Positions 15,331-23,495 of a DNA stretch of 26,198 nucleotides are shown here, in pieces. The number at the start of each line of letters is the position of its first letter. The stretch's first letter is position 1. Below the pieces are notes generated by a model. The model ran no database searches, was not told where the DNA came from, and saw only the letters and a program-made list of their open reading frames with translations. This DNA is from JAUNQW01 sp043424615 (lineage in GTDB: Bacteria; Bacillota; Bacilli; Lactobacillales; Carnobacteriaceae_A), in contig JBHWOX010000012.1 of assembly GCA_043424615.1 (NCBI GenBank), positions 1 to 26,198 on the forward strand, in the 5' to 3' direction. Made by a program: the position numbers and the translations under genes.

Positions 15331-15636
15331 TTATTTGCTCTCTAAAATATGGCTGGATTCAAATAAGTCTACTTGCATGTCGGCAATTAAATCTTTATCG
15401 ACTTGAGCCGCTTGGTCACGATCAGGGCTTTCTTCCCATTTTGACCAGGCATCTTTAGATTCCCAGCGACCGATGACGCCAATCACATCTTTACCATTGT
15501 CATCTTCTTCAGCTTTCAAGATGGACAGGTCTACAAAGCCTTCTTGTTCTGTGATAATTTCTCGGTCAGCTAGACCAGCAATCACTTTTTCAGTGTTTTC
15601 TTTTTCAACCAATAAACGTTGTGAAACTACAAACAT
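15331..15636 (-). CDS. Antibiotic biosynthesis monooxygenase (ABM) domain protein
   Basis: A 101-residue single-domain protein of the dimeric alpha/beta barrel type. It begins MFVVSQRLLVEKE, then a helix, the strand GFVDLSILKAEE, and IGVIGRWESKDAWSKWEES, the order seen in ABM and heme-oxygenase-like (IsdG-type) proteins. The conserved Trp pair in RWESKDAWSKW is clear. Whether it degrades heme, oxidises quinols or only binds a ligand cannot be said. The start at 15636 follows GAGGAGG; an in-frame ATG at 15663 lacks such a site. It is a single-gene unit. Confidence 0.75.
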   Translation of the reverse strand: MFVVSQRLLVEKENTEKVIAGLADREIITEQEGFVDLSILKAEEDDNGKDVIGVIGRWESKDAWSKWEESPDRDQAAQVDKDLIADMQVDLFESSHILESK

Positions 15637-15814
15637 AATGTCATCTCCTCCTCTTAGCCTCATTGTAGGTTCTTTTTAGCCTGTTGGCAAGCCAAGTCCC
15701 TGATTCAGCCAAGGGGATTATTTACTTTAACAATAAATCTAGAGCCTTGCTACGTCCATATTCGCAAAAAAATATTGGTCCCCTCCTACTGTCATCTAGC
15801 TGAGTAATCAGACT

Positions 15815-16626
15815 TTATGATTTAAGGGCTTGATCCTGGCGATAAGCTAAAGCTGAACTTGCCCAAAGCTCTTTAACACAAGCTATAAATAGATAGGCAA
15901 TGACGACGCTGAGGAAGGCTGAGACAGCTGTCCCACTGTTTAAAGTGGAATTCCATAAAGCGTGAAGAAGAGTGACGGCCGCCAGCAAGAACCAACCGCG
16001 ATTATTTTTATTAAAAATATGATATAGACCGTAAGCGGTCACGCCTGTGTACATCCAATGGGAGGTAAAGGCTCCAGAAAATCGAGAAATCAAATTGGTT
16101 AAACATTCGCCTGTGTTGCGGCTCCAAAAACATAGCTGATGTCTTCCGTGAGTTGGAAGCCTAGTCCCACCAAGCAGCCAGTTAAGAAAACAAAGCCTAG
16201 GTCACGACGATTGAAGGATTTACAAATGAGGTAAACGAAAAATAATTTTAATATTTCCTCGATGGCTGCTCCAGTAGCGGCGACCAGATTTTCAGCAGCT
16301 ATTCCGTCCCCCATCAAGTTTTGAATAAACATTCCTGACAGTTCATTGGCGTTAGCGACTAACCAGCCGACAGCAAAGGAACTGATAAAAAATACCAATG
16401 CCATCTCCCATTTGTTCTGCTTTAGCCGGTGAGACATATAGAGTATTGCTAAAAAAAGGATAGCGATATAACCAGCGATGGAAAGGAGGAGGAGGAAGGT
16501 CTCGGACAAGGCTAAGTCTGTGATAGCTGACGATGACCACATTTCCGCTTCAAAATCCATTCCAATAAAAAATGAGAAAAGTAAAAGCACTGTTGGCAGT
16601 ATGTGTTGAGATCTTTTTGTTGACAT
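15815..16626 (-). pseudogene. PrsW-family intramembrane protease, interrupted by a frameshift
   Basis: Two minus-strand frames make up one protein. The first (16626-16099, 175 residues) has about five membrane segments, the paired glutamates Glu123-Glu124 in AAIEEILK and Glu161 in GFQLTEDISY. The second (from 16102 to 15815, 95 codons) begins in mid-domain and has the conserved histidines in SGAFTSHWMYTG and LLHALWNS. PrsW-type proteases need both halves, so neither is complete. The break is at GTTTAA near 16099-16104: one extra T would give GTTTTAACC and restore the frame. The second frame has no ribosome binding site. Possible causes are a real loss of function, a sequencing error in a T run, or rare slippage. 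Intact relatives cleave anti-sigma factors or other membrane proteins. Confidence 0.8.
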
Positions 16627-16863
16627 GTCAATCCCTTTCTTATATAAAATTACAACCAGTATATAATAAAATCATGCTCGCTTCTATAGCTGATCGTCAA
16701 GACACTGATTGGGAAGGGATGGGCATGCTCTTAGTCTTACAATCTTACAAAAGGGATCTTTCAATGGCTTGATATTGTTAAGGATTTCAGCTACTAGCTA
16801 GCATCCAAAGGACAGATAGGAAGGACAGTCAACTGACGGCTTGAAGCCTAGGGTTATTTTTTC

Positions 16864-17091
16864 TTACCAGCCTTGCCATATACCTAGCAAACCACAAAGG
16901 ACTAGAAAGAGACCCAGGACGAATATCCAAATGTGCTTGTCTTCATTTTTCTTAGAAAAATGTCTGACAATAAAATATAAGCCAATGATCAAATAGCTAA
17001 AAAATAGGTAGTCAAATATGACGCCCAAAGAAAAAATGAGCAGAGGAAGTAAAGCATCCAGTAACTTTTGATTTTGTGAATGATTTTCCAT
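16864..17091 (-). CDS. Small membrane protein with two membrane segments
   Basis: A 75-residue protein with hydrophobic segments at about 14-42 and 54-72 separated by a basic loop (RHFSKKNEDK), so both ends should be outside or both inside. Family not recognised. GGAAG stands seven bases before the ATG. It ends 237 bases upstream of the frameshifted PrsW gene on the same strand and is divergent from the SLC13-like permease. The 16627-16863 gap holds no further gene that I can support. Confidence 0.55.
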   Translation of the reverse strand: MENHSQNQKLLDALLPLLIFSLGVIFDYLFFSYLIIGLYFIVRHFSKKNEDKHIWIFVLGLFLVLCGLLGIWQGW

Positions 17092-17236
17092 TTTTTCTCT
17101 TCCTTCCTTATAATGGAATAATAGGTGAGTTTACTCTCTTTTCGCCTGAATTTTACAATGAATAAAATGACATTTAAAGTAGCTTTACTTCGTTTTATAA
17201 AAAAACAGTAAGCATGCCACAGAAAGAAGGCTTGAA

Positions 17237-18346
17237 TTGATTAAAGACGTCTTAAAATATATTTATGAGGATAAGGTTTTTCTACTTGCTCTCATTTTTG
17301 CAGTCGTTAGTGTTTGTTTGGGTGACTTTCAGCTATCTTTTATTAACTGGCAGGTCATCTTTAGCCTCTTTGGGATGATGTTAGTGTTGGCTCTCTTCAA
17401 CACTTCTGGCTTTCTTCACCAGCTCTTCAGTCGCATTGTTCGAATGAGTGCCAATACCCGCCATATTGCCTTGTGGATGGTCAATATTGCTTTCTTTTTT
17501 TCTATGATTCTCTCTAATGATGTGGCGGTTCTGACCCTCCTGCCCCTCTACCTTTTTACAGTCAATCCATTGGATCACTTTAGAGGTCAAATCAGTACAG
17601 CAGTCTTAATTACAGTGGCTGCCAACTTGGGAGGAATCATTTTTCCTTTTTCTAACCCGCAGAATCTGATTATTTTCATTCAAAAGCAAATGACCTCTTC
17701 TGACTTTTTAAGCATGTCCCTCCCCTTGACTGTATTTTCTTACCTCATCTTAATCGCTTTAACGTTCATCCTAGTGGAAGAAAAAAGTCTTAACAAAACC
17801 ATAGACCTTCCTCCTCTCGACAGGCAAAAATTAGTGCTAGCGAGTATCAGCTTTCTTTTGATGGCTTTTGCTATTATGGGTTTTTTACCCTTGAAAGTGG
17901 TCTTCATCCTTCTGGCTATTTTTTGTTTGTTCTATCAGGCTGACAGCTATAGCCAGGTGGATTATCGTTTGCTGATGACTTTTGCATGCTTTTTTGTGAT
18001 TGTAGCTAATGTTAGCCAATGGTCGACCTTAAGACTTTTCCTTGAAAAAAACTTAAGGCAAGCCACTCCTACCTATTTGATTAGCTTGGCCTTGAGCCAG
18101 TTCTTTTCTAATGTACCGACGACCATCCTCTTAGAACCCTTTACCCCACAAGTCCAAGCCCTGTGGCACGGCGTTAACATTGGCGGGTTGGGAACTTACA
18201 TCGCTTCTCTAGCTAATCTTATTGGGATTAAAATTATCAGAACTTATGCCCCAAGACATTTCAAAGCCTATCTCAAACAATTTTTAATCTTGAATGTGAG
18301 CATCGTTTTTATTTTGACACTCTTTTACTTCTTCAGCCAACTGTGA
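17237..18346 (+). CDS. SLC13/ArsB-like ion transporter superfamily permease
   Basis: A 369-residue protein with about ten membrane segments in two inverted halves. Motifs of the ion transporter (SLC13, ArsB, CitMHS) superfamily are present: SNDVAVLTLLPL (93-104), ANLGGIIFPFSNPQN (129-143), and in the second half SQFFSNVPTTIL and LGTYIASLANLIG. The substrate could be a dicarboxylate, arsenite or another anion; no arsenic or citrate gene is adjacent. Translation should start at the TTG at 17237, seven bases after AAGAAGG, since no suitable ATG lies near. At 369 residues it is shorter than typical ArsB or SLC13 proteins (about 430-470). Confidence 0.8.
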   Translation: MIKDVLKYIYEDKVFLLALIFAVVSVCLGDFQLSFINWQVIFSLFGMMLVLALFNTSGFLHQLFSRIVRMSANTRHIALWMVNIAFFFSMILSNDVAVLTLLPLYLFTVNPLDHFRGQISTAVLITVAANLGGIIFPFSNPQNLIIFIQKQMTSSDFLSMSLPLTVFSYLILIALTFILVEEKSLNKTIDLPPLDRQKLVLASISFLLMAFAIMGFLPLKVVFILLAIFCLFYQADSYSQVDYRLLMTFACFFVIVANVSQWSTLRLFLEKNLRQATPTYLISLALSQFFSNVPTTILLEPFTPQVQALWHGVNIGGLGTYIASLANLIGIKIIRTYAPRHFKAYLKQFLILNVSIVFILTLFYFFSQL

Positions 18347-18411
18347 TCTTTCATTATCCAGCTCAGGAAGAGGATAAGGCTGTCAGCTTGCTAAACTTTC
18401 CCTAACAGATA

Positions 18412-18448
18412 AAAGACCCTTTATTCAAAGGAATAAAGGGTCTTTTTT
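18412..18448. terminator. Bidirectional intrinsic terminator between the permease and the reductase genes
   Basis: A perfect 15-bp stem, AAAGACCCTTTATTC with its complement, loop AAAG, followed by T on the plus strand and by TTTTAT on the minus strand; placed between convergent genes. Confidence 0.92.
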
Positions 18449-18508
18449 TAATTAAATAAAAACATACCAGAAATTATAAAGATAATCTCTGGTAAGGACG
18501 AAAATGAA

Positions 18509-19279
18509 TTAGTGGAATTGCATACCACCATCAACAATTAAAGTTTGGCCGGTCATATAGTCTGAATCAGGACCTGCTAAGAATGAAACAGCTGCCGCCA
18601 CATCTTCAGGCTCGGATAAACGACCGAGGGTAATGCCGTCAGTAAATTGTTCCCATCCCCATTCGACCGGTTGATTGGCGTTTTTGGCCACTGTTTCTGC
18701 GATGTCTTTCATCATCGGAGTGTTCACGATTCCAGGTGCAAAGGCGTTAACCGTAATGCCCTGTTCAGCTAGTTCTTGAGCTGTAATTTGAGTGACGCCT
18801 CTCACGGCAAATTTTGAGCTTGAGTAAGCGGTTAATTCCGCATTCCCTACCACCCCTGCTTGAGAAGTGGCGTTGATGATTTTACCTCCGTGGTCAAAAC
18901 GCTCAAATTGCTCAATCGCAGCTTGAGTTCCCCAGATCACACCGCCCACATTGATGTCGTAGACTTTGCTTAAAATATCAGGAGTGACTGTTCTGATGGG
19001 AGTAGTTGGAGCAATTCCAGCATTATTAATCATCACGTCAAAACCGTCCAATTCATCTGCTACTTCTTTAACAGCCGCAAACATCTGGTCACGATCGGCC
19101 ACGTCTACTTCGACAGCGACTGCTTGGCCGCCTTGCTGTTTGATATCATCGGCCACTTCTTCTGCTAATTCGATATTCAAGTCAGCAATACCAACCGCAA
19201 AACCGTCCTCAACTAACCGTCGAACAATGGCTTCTCCGATTCCCTGAGCGCCACCGGTTACCATAGCTACTTTTGCCAT
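18509..19279 (-). CDS. butA: Diacetyl reductase / acetoin (2,3-butanediol) dehydrogenase
   Basis: A 256-residue NAD(H)-dependent SDR that reduces diacetyl to acetoin and acetoin to 2,3-butanediol, a fermentative NADH sink. It has exactly the length of Klebsiella BudC and closely resembles it throughout. Visible are TGGAQGIG (8-15), NNAG (85-88), catalytic Ser139, Tyr152 and Lys156 (YSSSK), and the C-terminal SDYMTGQTLIVDGGMQFH. The start at 19279 follows AGGAG by seven bases; the ATG six bases upstream is too close to that site. A clear promoter lies upstream at 19333-19361. No acetolactate synthase or decarboxylase gene is adjacent. Stereochemistry of the product cannot be told by eye. Confidence 0.9.
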   Translation of the reverse strand: MAKVAMVTGGAQGIGEAIVRRLVEDGFAVGIADLNIELAEEVADDIKQQGGQAVAVEVDVADRDQMFAAVKEVADELDGFDVMINNAGIAPTTPIRTVTPDILSKVYDINVGGVIWGTQAAIEQFERFDHGGKIINATSQAGVVGNAELTAYSSSKFAVRGVTQITAQELAEQGITVNAFAPGIVNTPMMKDIAETVAKNANQPVEWGWEQFTDGITLGRLSEPEDVAAAVSFLAGPDSDYMTGQTLIVDGGMQFH

Positions 19280-19332
19280 TTTCATTCTCCTTTCAAATCA
19301 TTCAGTTCAAATCAATCAGTGATAATATAGTC

Positions 19333-19361
19333 ATTATATTTCTAACCTGGCTTTGTCACAA
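19333..19361 (-). promoter_or_regulatory. Promoter of the diacetyl reductase gene
   Basis: On the minus strand, -35 TTGTGA (19361-19356), 17-base spacer, -10 TATAAT (19338-19333), about 55 bases before the start codon. Confidence 0.7.
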
Positions 19362-19454
19362 GGATTAGACTATTTGATTCTCTAATAATACATCCCTATC
19401 ATTATCTTTTGCTGGTCAGTTGAGGAAACCATCAGCAGGTTGAGACTAAAAAGC

Positions 19455-19490
19455 AAAAAAATAGCCCGCTGTTTTTAAAACAGCGAGCTA
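19455..19490 (-). terminator. Intrinsic terminator of the ABC transporter operon
   Basis: On the minus strand CGCTGTTTT pairs with AAAACAGCG, extended by TAGC/GCTA, followed by seven T. It lies 20 bases after the stop codon of the binding-protein gene. Confidence 0.9.
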
Positions 19491-19510
19491 TGGCTGTAAC
19501 ACCTTTTATT

Positions 19511-20668
19511 CTATTTTTCACTATAGTCTTGAATTTCAAGGCCAGTCGGTGCGTAAAGTTGGTTGTAGACTTCTTGAGGGTCAAGGGATGGGTCAACGAT
19601 GCCAAGTTCTTGGTAGTCTTTGATGACATTTTCAACGGTTTGATCCATTTGATCTTGACTAGGGTGATAATTTAGAGAATCAATGAAGTTAAATGAAATA
19701 TCATAGTCACCCGTTAAGAGGTCGTTTTCAATCAGATAGTCAATATAAGAGGTTGAATCATCTTCTGCCCAGGCATTGGCTTTGTACATTGCTCGGGTTA
19801 ATTTTTTAGTGGTAATTGGATTTTCTCGGGCAAAATCTTTATTGACATAATAGGCACAGCAGACTTCATCTTTGAAATCTTCAGATGTAGTGGTTGATTC
19901 TATTTTTTTCAATGTTCCATTTTTAACGAATGGATCGGCTAAGTTTTCATCGTAAATGGCACCATCCAGTTCCCCACTCGCAATGGCTTGGGGAGAAGCC
20001 GCAGAGTCAGTGGATACCCAATTGATAGAATCGGTGTCGACCCCTGCGTGTTGGAAGAAACGCAAGCCCACATTATGGTCAGATTCTCCCAAACCGCCGT
20101 GAATTCCGATGTTTGAGTCGGCTAGGTCGTCAGTAGAATCCACCTCTGAATCAGCAGCCACATATAAGGCTTTACAGCCGGTATGCATTGGGCCTAAATA
20201 TTGGGCGTTCACCCCATTGATAATTGGGATCAAAGTAGGAGCGATTAATCCCCCACCTATTGCTGCTTTTCCTGTTCCAACAGCATCAATGGAGGTTTGC
20301 TGAGTTTGGACGACTTCCACATCTAAGCCTTCTTCATCATAATAGCCTTCTAAGTCAGCGACATTAATCGGTGCTGTACAGCCGGTGGAGTTAATGACTT
20401 CAATCGTCGTGCCATAGGCAGGCTCTTTTTTCCAAGCTTCCTCATCGTCAATATTAATTTCTTCTAATTGAACAGCTGCTGTTCCCCCGCCCGCTTCTTC
20501 TTCAGCGTTTTGGGCAGTGGCGGGTTGATTCTCCCCTTCAGTGGCGGCTTGTTCAGTCGCTTGGGATGTGTCCGTGCTTTGTTGACTTTGATCAATGGAG
20601 TTGGTACAACCGGCTAGGACCAAGCCACATAAACCTAAATAAAGATAGTTTTTTACTGATTTTTGCAT
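19511..20668 (-). CDS. ABC transporter substrate-binding lipoprotein, NitT/TauT type
   Basis: A 385-residue lipoprotein that should capture the substrate outside the membrane. The signal peptide ends in the lipobox LAGC, with Cys21 as the lipidated residue, followed by a long Gln/Thr/Glu-rich linker (about 22-75). The binding domain resembles the NMT1/SsuA group (NVADLEGYYDEEGLDVEVVQ, DAVGTGKAAIGGGLIAPTL, ASGELDGAIYDENLADPF). Unusually it has Cys97 in STGCTAP, Cys165 in HTGCKAL and Cys270-Cys271 in EVCCAYYV, which could form disulfides or bind a thiol or metal. The start at 20668 follows GGAGG by seven bases. It is the last gene of a three-gene operon behind two tRNA-Met-type T-boxes, so methionine or a precursor is the best substrate guess. 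Confidence 0.85.
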   Translation of the reverse strand: MQKSVKNYLYLGLCGLVLAGCTNSIDQSQQSTDTSQATEQAATEGENQPATAQNAEEEAGGGTAAVQLEEINIDDEEAWKKEPAYGTTIEVINSTGCTAPINVADLEGYYDEEGLDVEVVQTQQTSIDAVGTGKAAIGGGLIAPTLIPIINGVNAQYLGPMHTGCKALYVAADSEVDSTDDLADSNIGIHGGLGESDHNVGLRFFQHAGVDTDSINWVSTDSAASPQAIASGELDGAIYDENLADPFVKNGTLKKIESTTTSEDFKDEVCCAYYVNKDFARENPITTKKLTRAMYKANAWAEDDSTSYIDYLIENDLLTGDYDISFNFIDSLNYHPSQDQMDQTVENVIKDYQELGIVDPSLDPQEVYNQLYAPTGLEIQDYSEK

Positions 20669-20684
20669 GTTCATTCCTCCGTTT

Positions 20685-21422
20685 TTAATCGTTTAATTTA
20701 TTCAAAATGATATTGCGATAGTCGATAAATTCTTGACTGGTTCTGTTTCGTGGGTAGGGCAAATCAATGTCAATGACCGAGGTGATTTCTCCAGGATGGG
20801 CCTTCATAACCAAGACCTGAGTAGCCATATAAACGGCTTCTTCCACATCATGGGTGACCATCATCATCAGATTTTCATTGGTCTGCCAAAGTTTGAGCAA
20901 TTCATCCTGCAAATTAGCTCGAGTAAAAGCATCCAAAGCTCCTAAAGGCTCGTCTAAAAGAAAGACTTCGGGCTGATTGATCATGGTTCTGGCCAGGCTC
21001 ACCCTTTGAGCCATGCCGCCGGATAGCTGTCGTGGATAATAATCTTCATAGCCTCTCAAGCCCACCATATTGATGATTTGGTCAACTTCTTCTTGCTGAT
21101 TATCTCCACGCATATCCGCTGAATATTTAATATTGTCCTCCACTGTCCGCCAAGGAAAGAGCGACGGTTTTTGAAAGACCATCCCCCGATTCGGGCTGGG
21201 CTCTTGAATGCTTTCTCCATTGAGTTGAATGCTACCGTGGCTGGCGGGAACGAGACCGGCTATGAGATTCAACAAAGTGGATTTGCCACAACCTGAAGGT
21301 CCAACAATACAGATAAATTCTTTTTCATGGGCTTCAAAATTAATATCATCTAGAATCACCTGGATTCCCTCATTGTGATGGGGATAGGCTTTATAAAGAT
21401 GTTGAATGCTGAGTTTAGTCAT
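20685..21422 (-). CDS. ABC transporter ATP-binding protein, NitT/TauT (SsuB/TauB-like) type
   Basis: A 245-residue ATPase subunit that drives import, at the inner face of the membrane. Seen in order: Walker A GPSGCGKS (41-48), Q-loop Gln84 in FQKPSLFPW, signature LSGGM (133-137), Walker B VFLLDEP (153-159) and the switch His191 in VTHDVEEA. FQKPSLFPW is characteristic of the nitrate/sulfonate/taurine group. The start at 21422 follows AAGGAGG by six bases, so the gene overlaps the end of the permease gene by eight bases, a sign of translational coupling. The binding-protein gene begins 16 bases after its stop. Confidence 0.92.
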   Translation of the reverse strand: MTKLSIQHLYKAYPHHNEGIQVILDDINFEAHEKEFICIVGPSGCGKSTLLNLIAGLVPASHGSIQLNGESIQEPSPNRGMVFQKPSLFPWRTVEDNIKYSADMRGDNQQEEVDQIINMVGLRGYEDYYPRQLSGGMAQRVSLARTMINQPEVFLLDEPLGALDAFTRANLQDELLKLWQTNENLMMMVTHDVEEAVYMATQVLVMKAHPGEITSVIDIDLPYPRNRTSQEFIDYRNIILNKLND

Positions 21423-22461
21423 GGTCATCCTCCTTCCATTTGAGACATCTTCTTTCTAATGCCTTCAGTACGAAATGGACGGTTAAGAACATCAGACAGA
21501 TGACAACAATGCCAGCGTACATTTTGTCATATTCTGCCCAGTTTTTTTGCCAGGTGATATAAAAGCCTAACCCTGATTCCACCCCCATCATTTCAGCTAC
21601 GATGAGAGCTGTACAAGCGGTAGACATGCCTTGCAGCAGGCCTGAAAAAACTGAGGGCAGGATTGCTGGTGCTGCCACTGTTGTTATGAGTTGTCGTTGA
21701 TTTGCACCCAAGGTTTTAGCCACTGAAAAATAACTGCCATCGATATTTTTCACCCCAGTATAAGAGGCATTGTGTAAGGCGAAAAAGACTCCTAGAGCGA
21801 TGATAAAGACAGCTCCATTTCTTAAAGAAGCGGCTAAGACCATGACAATTGGTATCCATGTGGTGGTCGGAATGGAACCAATCACAGTCACAAAGGGTGA
21901 AAGCCAATAGTTGACCCTCTTAAAGTAGCCACTTAAAACTCCTGTCAGTAATCCCAGACAGGCCCCCAAGAAATATCCTTGAAAAAGCAAACTGAGGGAA
22001 GCTAGGGTTGATTCAAGCAAGAAATTAGCATCTTGAATCATGGCGTTCATGATTTTATCAACCCATGGAAAGTAAGGAAGTAACAAAGTGGCGGACTTTA
22101 GTGTTAGTAAATCATAAATCATGAGTAATAGGAAAATAAATGCTTGGAAAGGGGCAGCATACCGCCACCTTTTAAATGACTCTTTCTTTCTCATAGCAAG
22201 AATAGCTCTTAGCAGGTAATATAGGAGAAAAACTCCTAAAAATCCTGCATAAAGATAGCTATTGCTATTTCCCGGAGCATTTGGTAGGTAAACATACTCT
22301 AACACGTGTAGAAGGACGGTTAGAGCGGGTAAAAAGCAGATGATTTTATCCCAAACCATTTCGGAAGATGTTTTTTCTTTAGCCTCTAGATCTTTGAGCT
22401 CGTTTTTGCTTAAGTTCTTTAAAGCATCGGCGTCCATAGGATAGGGGTCCAATTTTGTCAT
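21415..22461 (-). CDS. ABC transporter permease, NitT/TauT (SsuC/TauC-like) type, with N-terminal extension
   Basis: A 348-residue membrane subunit. The C-terminal 200 residues form the usual permease core, with the EAA loop at about 248-268 (AKTLGANQRQLITTVAAPAILPS) and VIGSIPTTTWIPI before it. The first 140 residues are extra compared with SsuC (about 260): an acidic, soluble stretch (1-35) and about three more hydrophobic segments (about 40-60, 69-90 and 103-120). The start at 22461 follows GGAG by eight bases. It is the first gene after a leader of about 600 bases that holds two T-boxes. ATPase and binding-protein genes follow in the same operon. Confidence 0.88.
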   Translation of the reverse strand: MTKLDPYPMDADALKNLSKNELKDLEAKEKTSSEMVWDKIICFLPALTVLLHVLEYVYLPNAPGNSNSYLYAGFLGVFLLYYLLRAILAMRKKESFKRWRYAAPFQAFIFLLLMIYDLLTLKSATLLLPYFPWVDKIMNAMIQDANFLLESTLASLSLLFQGYFLGACLGLLTGVLSGYFKRVNYWLSPFVTVIGSIPTTTWIPIVMVLAASLRNGAVFIIALGVFFALHNASYTGVKNIDGSYFSVAKTLGANQRQLITTVAAPAILPSVFSGLLQGMSTACTALIVAEMMGVESGLGFYITWQKNWAEYDKMYAGIVVICLMFLTVHFVLKALERRCLKWKEDDHD

Positions 22462-22488
22462 TAGCATCACTCCAGTCTTTTAGAAATA

Positions 22489-22740
22489 AAAAAGCCTCTT
22501 TATTACCCTCGTAATAAAGAGACGATGTTGAATCGTGTGACCACTCTTTTTCGCTTGATTTTCACAAAGCAAGCCTCAGCAAGTTTTAAAACTTTATCTG
22601 ATAACGGTGATAACCGTATATTGCAGGCAATATAAAGCTCTGAGCCCATTTTCACATTCTTCACGTTCTCCTCTTTCAGCTGGTAGTGAGGATTCTCTGT
22701 TAAACGCTCCAAAAGTTACTCTACTCGTCTTCGCTTTGAC
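22489..22740 (-). ncRNA. T-box riboswitch 2 (proximal), specifier AUG (Met)
   Basis: Read on the minus strand: stem I from about 22735 (CGAGTAGAGTAAC) to CTCAGAGC; the antiterminator T-box AGAGTGGTCACACG (22547-22534, a variant of AGGGTGGNACCGCG); and the terminator CTCTTTATTAC / GTAATAAAGAG (22496-22521) with a run of six T. In the specifier loop the triplet before the lower helix (GAGU pairing with GCUC) reads AUG at 22649-22647, preceded by GAAA. The purine after it is G. Uncharged tRNA-Met should pair with it and allow read-through into the ABC operon. Class assignment is firm; the specifier is by comparison with known stem I layouts. Confidence 0.88.
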
Positions 22741-22785
22741 AATTTTTTAATTTTTACATTAATTAATGTGGTCTATTTCATGATA

Positions 22786-23045
22786 AAAAAAACCCGTAAT
22801 CACTTCAAAAAGCGATTACGGGACGACTCTATCGTGTTACCACCCTGTTTTGTTTTATCCTTGCGAATAAAACCTCACTAGCTGTCATTTATAACAGCTC
22901 CTGATATAACGGTCAGTCACGTCCATCCCGCTTGCACAAAATGGAAAGCTCCGAGTTCATCTTCATCATTCGCTTACGCACCCTTTTCACCACGCAGGAT
23001 GTCTCTTTGACTAAAGCTCCTGATTACTCTTCTCATCTCAGCTAA
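22786..23045 (-). ncRNA. T-box riboswitch 1 (distal), specifier AUG (Met)
   Basis: Read on the minus strand: stem I begins near 23040 with GAAGAGTAATCAGGAGC, has AAGAGACAT and GTGGTGAAAAGGGTGCG in its apical part, and ends GATGAACTCGGAGC. The T-box sequence AGGGTGGTAACACG is at 22846-22833. The terminator is CCCGTAATCGCTT / AGTGATTACGGG (22822-22793) with seven T. In the specifier loop AUG (22960-22958) is followed by A and by ACUC, which pairs with GAGU of the 5' arm; the same register puts GGC in the specifier position of B. subtilis glyQS. It stands directly upstream of T-box 2, so transcripts must pass two tRNA checks. Confidence 0.92.
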
Positions 23046-23074
23046 TTTATTAAATCATGTAATAGATTAAGTTC

Positions 23075-23102
23075 ATTGTACGTGATAAATATTTAATGTC
23101 AA
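23075..23102 (-). promoter_or_regulatory. Promoter of the tandem T-box-ABC operon
   Basis: On the minus strand a consensus -35 TTGACA (23102-23097), 16-base spacer, -10 TACAAT (23080-23075). Transcription should begin near 23068, giving a leader of about 600 bases. The 23103-23495 stretch to the next gene holds no gene that I can support. Confidence 0.75.
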
Positions 23103-23495
23103 CAAATTAATGCAAGTTTATTTTGAACAAGGTCTGGGAAGAAAGCATAAATTGGCGAAAAAAGCTCATCTAAAATCATTTAGTCTATTGATAAACTCTC
23201 TTTTTTCTATAAACTTTTCAACTGTAAAGCAAGCAAAAACTAGCCAATCGAATGAGAAAGACTTATTAAGATCTCAATCTGATACAATTTTAGCTAAAGA
23301 GCTTTACTTCAGCTGTTGAATGAAAAAGATAAAGCGAAAACATTATTTAAAATGGATCCGTCTCTTTTTTTACCAGCATTTATCGTGCATAATAGAAGAA
23401 TCGTCTCCCTACCATATCCATCTTGCTAAGAGTCTGCTCTCTTGCAATCATGGTTGATAGAGAGCTATTACACCAAGATCGTCAGGAGTTTTACT

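Noticed and set aside
22503..22712. A 69-codon open frame on the minus strand
   Set aside because: It lies entirely inside T-box 2, starts without a ribosome binding site and is explained by the structured RNA.
23110..23319. A 69-codon open frame on the plus strand upstream of the alpha/beta hydrolase gene
   Set aside because: No ribosome binding site before its ATG, low-complexity composition, and no recognisable features; probably chance.
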